In this document: positions 57,513-64,000 of the stretch, piece after piece
How the letters are laid out: every line of letters starts with the position of its first letter
Numbering within the stretch: position 1 is the stretch's first letter
Assembly (NCBI GenBank): GCA_019915135.1
Contig: JAHLMK010000018.1
Span: forward strand, 248,001-312,000
Origin: Strobilurus pachycystidiatus
Lineage: Eukaryota; Basidiomycota; Agaricomycetes; Agaricales; Physalacriaceae
Direction: 5' to 3'
Length of the DNA stretch: 64,000 nucleotides
Made by a program: the position numbers and the translations under genes
The notes under the pieces: model-generated
Told to the model about the DNA's origin: nothing
The model's input: only the letters and a program-made list of their open reading frames with translations
Database searches by the model: none

Positions 57513-57640
57513 TGTTATAGACATGCGGAACAGTCTATAACACATGGTATATATAGCCCCAACCACACTAAATGACAAGTCGTCATAGTAGCCTTTTGGC
57601 TCAGTGGTTATTGTGTCAGTGGTTGGGCACGATTATTACA
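57513..57640 (+). repeat. TRIM 3' long terminal repeat
   Basis: Identical to the 5' copy over 128 bp by direct comparison. Its last bases lie in the coding region of the minus-strand KDZ gene and supply that gene's present stop codon. Confidence 0.88.
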
Positions 57641-60600
57641 GCCCGGCAAGACTTCCGGCAGCGTTCAAATCCTCCTCGGCAATGATGGACACCAAAGCAC
57701 TCCGGGCCGTACCATCCATCGCCCCCGCCTTCCTCCCGCGCGGTGGGGTCGCCCGTTTCCACAGCTCCTCAAACGACTCACGAACCCTTCGACGATCCGC
57801 TGCCTGCTTGATGGCATAAGCCCTTCTTCCACACCGCTCCTCCACGCCCAAGCCTACCCCGTCCAAGTCCCTGCGCCGATCCCATTCGTGCTCCTCCCAG
57901 CGCAAGCTGCGTAAAACACAGCGCATTTCTTCCTTCAATTTCTCGACCTCCTCACACCATCGAGTCTTGCGCGCGAGTGCCTTGGCCCATTCGATACGAA
58001 CACCTGCACAATTGTTAATGACATTTTATGTACGCCACAAACTGCGAACTTACATTCATGGAGATAGCTATCCTCCTCGGCGTCTGGTCCGCCATTCGCC
58101 GTCCATATCCATGAGATAGTCGCCCTACCCTCGCCCGGAACATCGCGCCGTCTGTGCTGCTTAGCTCCTACGCGGCCCGTCCCCGTCACCCTACTATCCC
58201 GTTCGTGCAAGCGGCCAAGTCTCTTCACCGCCTCTGCGTCAGACTCCGCTGTGATGTAGACCTTCACATCGTCATCCTCTAGAACCCTAAACTCCCCACA
58301 AGAATCTCCACCCACCAATCCTGCGAGGCTCATTCTCGACCGGCGATATTTGTCGACAGCGTCTGCGATCTTCGTGCTGATGGACTCGATCAGAGTCGCT
58401 GAGCGTGTGGTAGCCCGCTGCCCTGTTGAGTGTGCGTTCCGATACATGACAAGATATCGCTTGGCGCAGAGGCGGGATCTTATTCTAGTGAGAGCATCAG
58501 CACACTGCCCTTTTCGCAATGCCGCCTCCTGTCTGATCAATCTCTGCGGACATCCAACTTCCGCCTGAAGTCTTTTGGAGGCCGCGCATTCCGATGGGAG
58601 GTACAGTCGAACATCCTCTGCCGCCGGAGGAGCAGAACGCGATACTCGCCTCTCATTTTCCTCGCGTTCGAGTACGATAGAAATCCGTGGCATATAAACG
58701 GCTTGCCAGCGCCGAAATTCCTTGACGCGGGCCTCGAGAGTGCGGCGCCGTTCCAATATTTTTGCTTGGCGATCTGGTGTCAACGACTTGATTGACTTCT
58801 CGGCCAGCAAACGTCGCCTGATAGTGCTCAATCAATCGTGCAACGCAAACAAGGTGAACACCACTTACTGTCCTTCCTCAACCCGCAATCCCATAATCAC
58901 AAACCCGGCCATACTGACGCGGCCCAAGCCCGTCCGTCTCTTTTTGCTTTTGCGCTTCTGAGATTTCTTCTTCCTTTTTCCTCGCCCACCGCCACCCGCG
59001 TCGTCGCTTTCATCGGCGTCGTCCGCTTCCTCTGCGTCGGCTCTTAACCTAGCCGCTGCCTCCTCCTCCTCGCCAGCAGCCGTTTCTGCAAGTTCCTCCT
59101 GATGTAACGACAAACGGACCATAGCCTCGGTGAGGTCAACTAGGACAGATATCAGGATTCGATATGAATCTGTCCAGACAGTTCAAGGCTCACCTGTCCC
59201 GGACGGTGCATATGGGCTCGGTTTCGATTCATCCTGCAGCCACGCATCCACCATAGCCATCCATTCCTCACGCAATGAGTCCTCGAGTGCCTCGTTCGCC
59301 TCTTCGAAAGCTTCCACCTGTACCATACGCTCCTCGAGAGCAATCCGCAGGCGGCGTAGCAAAGTATTTCCTAGAACATCATAACTCTGTGTCAGTATCA
59401 ATCTCGACGTACTGCATGTACACTTACCCAATGCAATATTTTTCCCAAAGTTATGCTTATCCGCTTTGTCTTCAATGTCGTCGTGCCGGGCTCCCGGTTG
59501 TTCCTCGCGCGTCATGTACGATATAGCGTTGAACACTGCCCAAACCCGTTCGATTCCTTCACCATCTGTCTTCCCTACACCGGGTTTGTACTTGAGCGAC
59601 TCCTTAGTCTCGCAAACGATGTCGTGAACGTTTCCGTGCCAGACGGGCAGACCCCACGTTAAGATCGGGAGATCAAGCCCTTTCAACTCCTCCGGCAAAG
59701 CTTTGATCCGTTCGTAGAAATGCTTCTTATATTGGCAGGCAATATCGTAGGTCACCGTGACTTCCTTGAGGCCCATGCGTGATAAGAGCCAATAAAGTAC
59801 AAAGTCCGAGTTCTTGTACCTGTGAACCTCCTGTTAATGACACCCATTCCAAAAATACCATGCTTACTTACCGTTCACCCTTCTCCAAGTCTCCTAGGCC
59901 CAACATGATCTCATGCCGTGCGCAAATCACTCCTATTACGCCTGCCCACCTCAACCCCACAGAGAATCGCGTGTCCTTCTGCATCAACGCCGCAAATGAT
60001 ATACAAGACGAGACCTTCTCGATGTCAGCTTGCGTTACCCATTCGGAGCAGTCGAAATGACTTACGTCCTCCTCGGTGATATACGTCTTGAGCCAGCTGT
60101 GGTACATTTCCACAGGAACTTGCACCCCGAGACCAGAATACAACGGTTCGTCCACGCGAGGGGACGCGCGGAATCTACAACGCATCCGAAAGTTTGCATC
60201 CATCGAAAGTATGCGTCGATAAAGATATCTGTCGTCGAGACATGAGAAAATTCCATCGCCAATCATGCCCAAAAACCTACCGAAACTCGGCATCCACGTC
60301 CTCCCACCCGTCAGGCAAATTGACCCCTACTCGTGGACAAGCCCAACATTCGACGGCCACGGCACCGTCCGGGGCATTGCCCATACCACCGACCTCGTGT
60401 GACACTCCGGATCGACGGACACGCTTCAGGAATGCCCATTGCCGCGACATGCGCAAGAACGCCTTGTAGCGATCAGGCGTCCACTCCGTGCCGTAGGGAT
60501 TGGTCGTGTCCTCCAGAGTCGTGATGTAGTCGCGGACGTTAACGGTAGCGATGACCTTCAGTCGGCGGAAGAAGTCCAAACATTCCATACTCGCACAGGT

Positions 60601-61650
60601 TTGAGGAATGTGCGTCGTTGCCGGGTACCAGCCACTTCGCATGATTTGCTGCCACTGGTGCGCCCGATCGGATACCTCGCAAGAACAATAGCGGAAGGCG
60701 ACAATGTGGATACCGTTAACGTGAATGACCGTCATGAGACGAGGCGTCGCGTCGGGATAGCGGCAGGGACCTCCCTTATGGCCAAGTTGGAAGATGAGTC
60801 CTAAATCGCGCAGCGTTGTACGCCGAAAGCATCCGTCCCTCCAGACCTTGAATACACTGTCAGAACATTACTCGACTCAAGGTCAAGCACATTTGGGACT
60901 CACCTCGATAACATGCAAGGGAGAGCGTTGATGTCGGGTCACACAACACGCTGCGCACTCCAGAAAGTCACCGCAGTTGCGACAGCGGTACAGTTCATCG
61001 CAGAGAGTGGGGGTGATAGCATGAGGAGGGGCCGCCTCGGGCATAGATACGACCGGAGTGTCGGCAGGTAACCAAACTTTCTCACTAGCCAAGTGAACTC
61101 CACAAGAACTGCACTGCGGTTCGAAGCAGTCGATTCCAAGGGCGTGGGATCGAATCGTCTCTTCCAGAAACGCGGTAGTCCAAGGCTTCCACTCTTGCAT
61201 CGGGTCGTCCTGTCGAAGATTAATATTTGCGCATTTTCCCTAGATGCACATGGACAGTGGACGTACGGAGCTGGTGTAGCGCTTTCGCTTTGCCGTGTCC
61301 CCCTCCACTGTCTCCGCGTACGCGTCCTCTTCCTCTCCAAACTCCTCCCCATCACCGTCCACCAGTGTTTCTGCAGGACCAAGCTCGTGCAAGGCCGCAT
61401 CGTGTCCTCCCCAATCAGCGCCCGGTTCCTCCAATCCAAAGGCAAACGTGCCGTACTCCGCAGATAAATCAGTCGGTCCAAATTTGCGCTTCCTCGTCGG
61501 TGGCAACGCCTGTGTGCTGACTTCTCCTGTCGGCAGGATGTGCACATTGAAGTCGACGGGAGATTCGGCTTCGGGACCAACTCGGGCCACGAAAGGAGCG
61601 TTTTTCCGAGGGCGACCCCCACGGTTTGTGCTCGGTACGAAGTTAGACAT
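57636..61650 (-). pseudogene. KDZ transposase gene with CxC2 cysteine cluster, 3' end hit by TRIM
   Basis: KDZ (Kyakuja-Dileera-Zisupton) transposases are common in mushrooms. The gene starts at the ATG at 61650 (MSNFVPSTNRGGRPRKN). A CxC2-type cysteine cluster follows (CSSCGVHL, CRNCGDFLECAACC, HQRSPLHVIE), then LGLIFQLGHKGGPC. The transposase core has SMDANFRMRCR, VTYDIACQYKKHFYE, LPVWHGNVHDIVC and GEGIERVWAVFN. Basic and coiled-coil segments close it. At least seven short introns are needed, and the product is roughly 1100 residues. The TRIM insertion replaces the last eight or so residues with Leu and a stop; without it the frame would end about eight codons later. The core therefore looks intact, and I class it as disrupted only at the tail. 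Confidence 0.8.
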
Positions 61651-61802
61651 GGAGGCTCCGGGCGCGATGGGCGGTCACAGCGGCAATGGTAGATAGCAAA
61701 ACGAGAATGGCGAAATTGATCGCATCGGCTCCCGGGCGGAAACATCCGAATGTACCCGATGGTCTCTCGTCGTCCAACAAAAAATTACGATTTCACAAAA
61801 AA

Positions 61803-62292
61803 TTAGCAGGCCAACAATTCCAACACTTCCAAACTACGTTTGGTGAAACATCTCTCCATCTCTCCCTCACCGTTGACTACGGGCATCCAACCTCGCTCCA
61901 TAACTTGCTGATTCTTGGGCCGCGCCCCTGCACAACCACAATAACGCACTAATATCGGGTGATAGCCAGTGACATCAATGATGGTTAGGCCAATCTCCTT
62001 CTCCGCATTAGGACAAGCGTCTCCACCGTGCCCGAGTTGAAAAACCAAGCCCAAACGCCGCAAGGAGGTGTACTCGTAGTTGTCAGGCTCCCTTTGGAAC
62101 TAATCTTCAGGTCAGTTCTGACAGTGATACTTTCTGTGCTGGGCTTGTCCTCACCTGAATCACGTGGAGAGGGTTGGTTCGATGCTGCGCGACACAGCAT
62201 GGACCACAACTTGAACTGCCCGTCGGCCAACAGTCCAGACAGCGGAAGAGCGCCGCGTTGCCGACTCCACACACAGTACAACGGCCAGACAT
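61803..62292 (-). pseudogene. KDZ N-terminal CxC2 fragment
   Basis: Two exons joined by one intron read MSGRCTVCGVGNAALFRCLDC, a Cys cluster ending HRTNPLHVIQ, then TSLRRLGLVFQLGH and a GYHPILVRYCGCAG segment. This matches the head region of KDZ proteins. The frame stops at 61803 without any transposase core. It is probably a truncated second KDZ copy just upstream of the larger gene. Confidence 0.65.
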
Positions 62293-62459
62293 CTTTGCTA
62301 ACATGGATGAGAAGAATTCATGAGGAAACAAGGAGAGTTTACATGAAGTTATGTATTCACAACCGATAGTGGGAAGAAGCTGGGAAGAAGCGAGTGATAG
62401 GCAACTCAGGGCGGACGACAAAGTATGAAAGGTTTACATAATGGGCGCCGCTTACTACT

Positions 62460-63323
62460 TCACATCCCGCCTATTCCGCCGTCCGCCCCCCTCTTCATCC
62501 ATGACGCTTCAACAGCCTCTCCTTGGGCAGGTCCTTCATCACCTGAGATTCCTTGACTAAGTAACCACGCCCTACGATTGTCTTCAGCCCAGCTACAACA
62601 CCTGTCATAGCTGATCATTGACGCACTGACTCGTCGGGGGATCCAGCGCACGCGAGGTTCCGGGTGCGTGGCAAGTTCCTCGTACATAATGTCCTCGCAT
62701 GTCTTCAAGAATGCTTGAGCATCGTTCTGCGCTCGAAGACGTCTCTGGCGACGAAGATTATGCCCTGCGAAGTAAGTTGGTGTCAGTACGTCACGCAAAG
62801 ACGACGGCAGGACGAACCGTTCCCCGAATCAAAGATGTCGACCTTGTTAAGCGTACCAGCTAACGTTGCCAAGAGCATCCAGTTTCCGCTACGCGGCCTG
62901 AAGCCCACGGCCGTTCGAAGAAAAGACTGGTAGACTGTATATTCGCACCAGTCAAGGGCCTTGTCAAGACGATCCAAGGAGGTGACTCCGCACTGGGCAA
63001 GGCGTGAGAGCAAGAATTCGCCTGCGACGCCACTGAGCCTCTCCTTGAGGGCGGCGTCTCCTAGTGCGGGAGGGCCGTCCTCGATTAACGCCATGTGGCG
63101 CATGATGATGCTGGGGATTCAGAGTCGGTCAGGCCAAATACCCCTGCACACAGAGCACGATGACTTACCGTTGCGACCTGTCTGAGACCGGAACTGCGTC
63201 GTCCTCGTCGAAGGACTCAGGAGGGGAAGCGGGGGCGGGTTTCAAGACGGTGGGTGCATACCCGTCATCTTCGCTGTCGCTCACATCCATGAGATCTGGC
63301 ATGGAAAGGCTGTCGCTGCTCAT
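62460..63323 (-). CDS. Unrecognised 250-residue protein
   Basis: I do not recognise the family. Three exons (63169-63323, 62818-63110, 62460-62764) sum to 250 residues from the ATG at 63323. The N-terminus is acidic (MDVSDSEDDG, SFDEDDAVPV). The middle is helical (ALKERLSGVAGEFLLSRLAQ) with a Trp- and Phe-rich segment (GFRPRSGNWMLLATLAGTLN). The last exon begins GHNLRRQRRLRAQNDAQAFL and has several Cys. The mobile-element surroundings suggest it may belong to a transposon or a lineage-specific family. Confidence 0.55.
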
Positions 63324-63458
63324 CGTAAGAGGACAAGTCTTGATGGTCCAGACTTGCGGAGTAAAAGGATAAAGCCGAGGACGGCGTTGTCATGTACTTC
63401 TAGGGATAATATGAAATACCTATACAGCCGCCGCGTTAATTGGGGACCCCAGCTACCC

Positions 63459-63942
63459 TCAGAGCGTTTCCTCCCTAGCTCCTTGAACCCCTGCGACAGC
63501 TCGGATACGCCCTGGCACGGGCCTGGCGTAACGATAGAGGGCCGTCTTGACCGTGCGCCACACCCCCTCAGAGACCCCAAGTCCGGATTTGAACTTCTGC
63601 CGGAGTTTCTGATCCCGAATGTCAACGGCAATGTTTACCAGGTCCTCATGGGTGTAGATGCCCATGTCTGCCATGCGGTTTTCACAACCGCCGAGATCGT
63701 ACGCCTGGAGAAATTGTACAACTTCAACGTGCATGAAGGACGAGTCCGACGGAGCCGTAAACGTTGGCTCTGCAACCACAATGAACGCTTCCGCGCCTCG
63801 GTTCCCTTGGCCCCGCTTGAGCACTGAATCTAATGATGTCGAAGGCTGTACTCACTAGAGACTTGAGCTCCAGTGCCGAGCTGAACGTCACTGCGAATAG
63901 GGCGCGCGGTGCGCAGGTGTTCCCTGACATGGCTGGTGCCAT
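63459..63942 (-). CDS. Unrecognised partial gene at window end
   Basis: A minus-strand frame (stop at 63459) encodes a helical stretch, HVEVVQFLQAYDLGGCENRM followed by IYTHEDLVNIAVDIRDQKLR. It resembles a SAM-like helical bundle, which is a weak call. An upstream exon near 63860-63942 may start the protein, but the intervening intron would be under 35 nt. The gene may continue past the window edge. Confidence 0.35.
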
Positions 63943-64000
63943 TCAGCGCGCAATACGAACAGATAAGGAAAGGATCGTACCGGCGACAAGCCGCTTGGGA

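Larger units (their letters stand above)
57183..57640 (+). mobile_element. LTR miniature element (TRIM) with tRNA-like A and B boxes
   Basis: Two identical 128-bp terminal repeats flank a 202-bp non-coding interior. Each repeat starts TG and ends CA. The element is flanked by a 5-bp direct duplication GCCCG (57178-57182 and 57641-57645). A purine-rich tract (AAAGGAGGAGGTAC) abuts the 3' repeat, as expected of a polypurine tract. No protein can be encoded, so it must rely on enzymes from an autonomous element. LTR identity implies recent insertion. A box-like sequence TGGCTCAGTGG (57267) lies in the LTR, and GGTTCGATCTG (57335) in the interior resembles a pol III B box. No standard primer-binding site was recognised. 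Confidence 0.85.

Overview
The window looks like nuclear DNA of an Agaricomycete (mushroom-forming or wood-decay basidiomycete). Genes are packed tightly on both strands and most are cut by many introns of about 47-60 nt. The window holds families typical of this group: a DUF6534 membrane protein, KDZ transposons with CxC2-type cysteine clusters, a Ytp1-like protein, paralogous class 3 lipases and a GH5 glucanase. I rebuilt exon structures by hand. In most genes below the exon lengths sum to a whole number of codons, which supports the models.

Layout. 1-2.7 kb holds one small membrane-protein model. 2.7-8.0 kb holds a head-to-head pair: a WAPL-type cohesin-release factor (minus) and a double-BIR survivin/Bir1-like protein (plus), 60 bp apart, followed by a roughly 150-bp tandem repeat. 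10.2-24.2 kb holds an F-box protein, a UBA-C2H2-UBX protein, a NOPCHAP1-like protein, a short-chain dehydrogenase with 5-nt and 8-nt exons, a DUF6534 protein, and a 1639-residue Rho GEF with two tandem DH domains. 25-32 kb is a secretory group: lipase, GH5 beta-glucanase, lipase. 34-41 kb holds a small Zn2Cys6 protein, a Ytp1-like membrane protein, a disordered or coiled-coil protein, and an FMP52/TIP30-like NAD(P)-binding protein. 41.7-49.4 kb is a single 2394-residue protein joining an SF1 (Upf1/ZNFX1-type) helicase, an NFX1-like Cys/His cluster and three CbbX/SpoVK-type AAA+ ATPases.

From about 49.8 kb to the end the window is mostly mobile DNA. A Ty3-type Gag gene is interrupted by a LINE-like element whose ORF1 is complete. 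Its ORF2 carries endonuclease and RNase H but no reverse transcriptase. Next comes a 458-bp LTR miniature element (TRIM) with identical 128-bp LTRs, a polypurine tract, a 5-bp target duplication and tRNA-like A and B boxes. It is inserted in the last codons of a KDZ transposase gene. A decayed KDZ fragment and two unrecognised genes close the window.

The best candidates for something new are the helicase/AAA+ fusion, the TRIM with a pol III-like promoter split across LTR and interior, the RT-less endonuclease-RNase H frame, and the duplicated DH domain in the Rho GEF. No tRNA or rRNA gene and no CRISPR array was seen.
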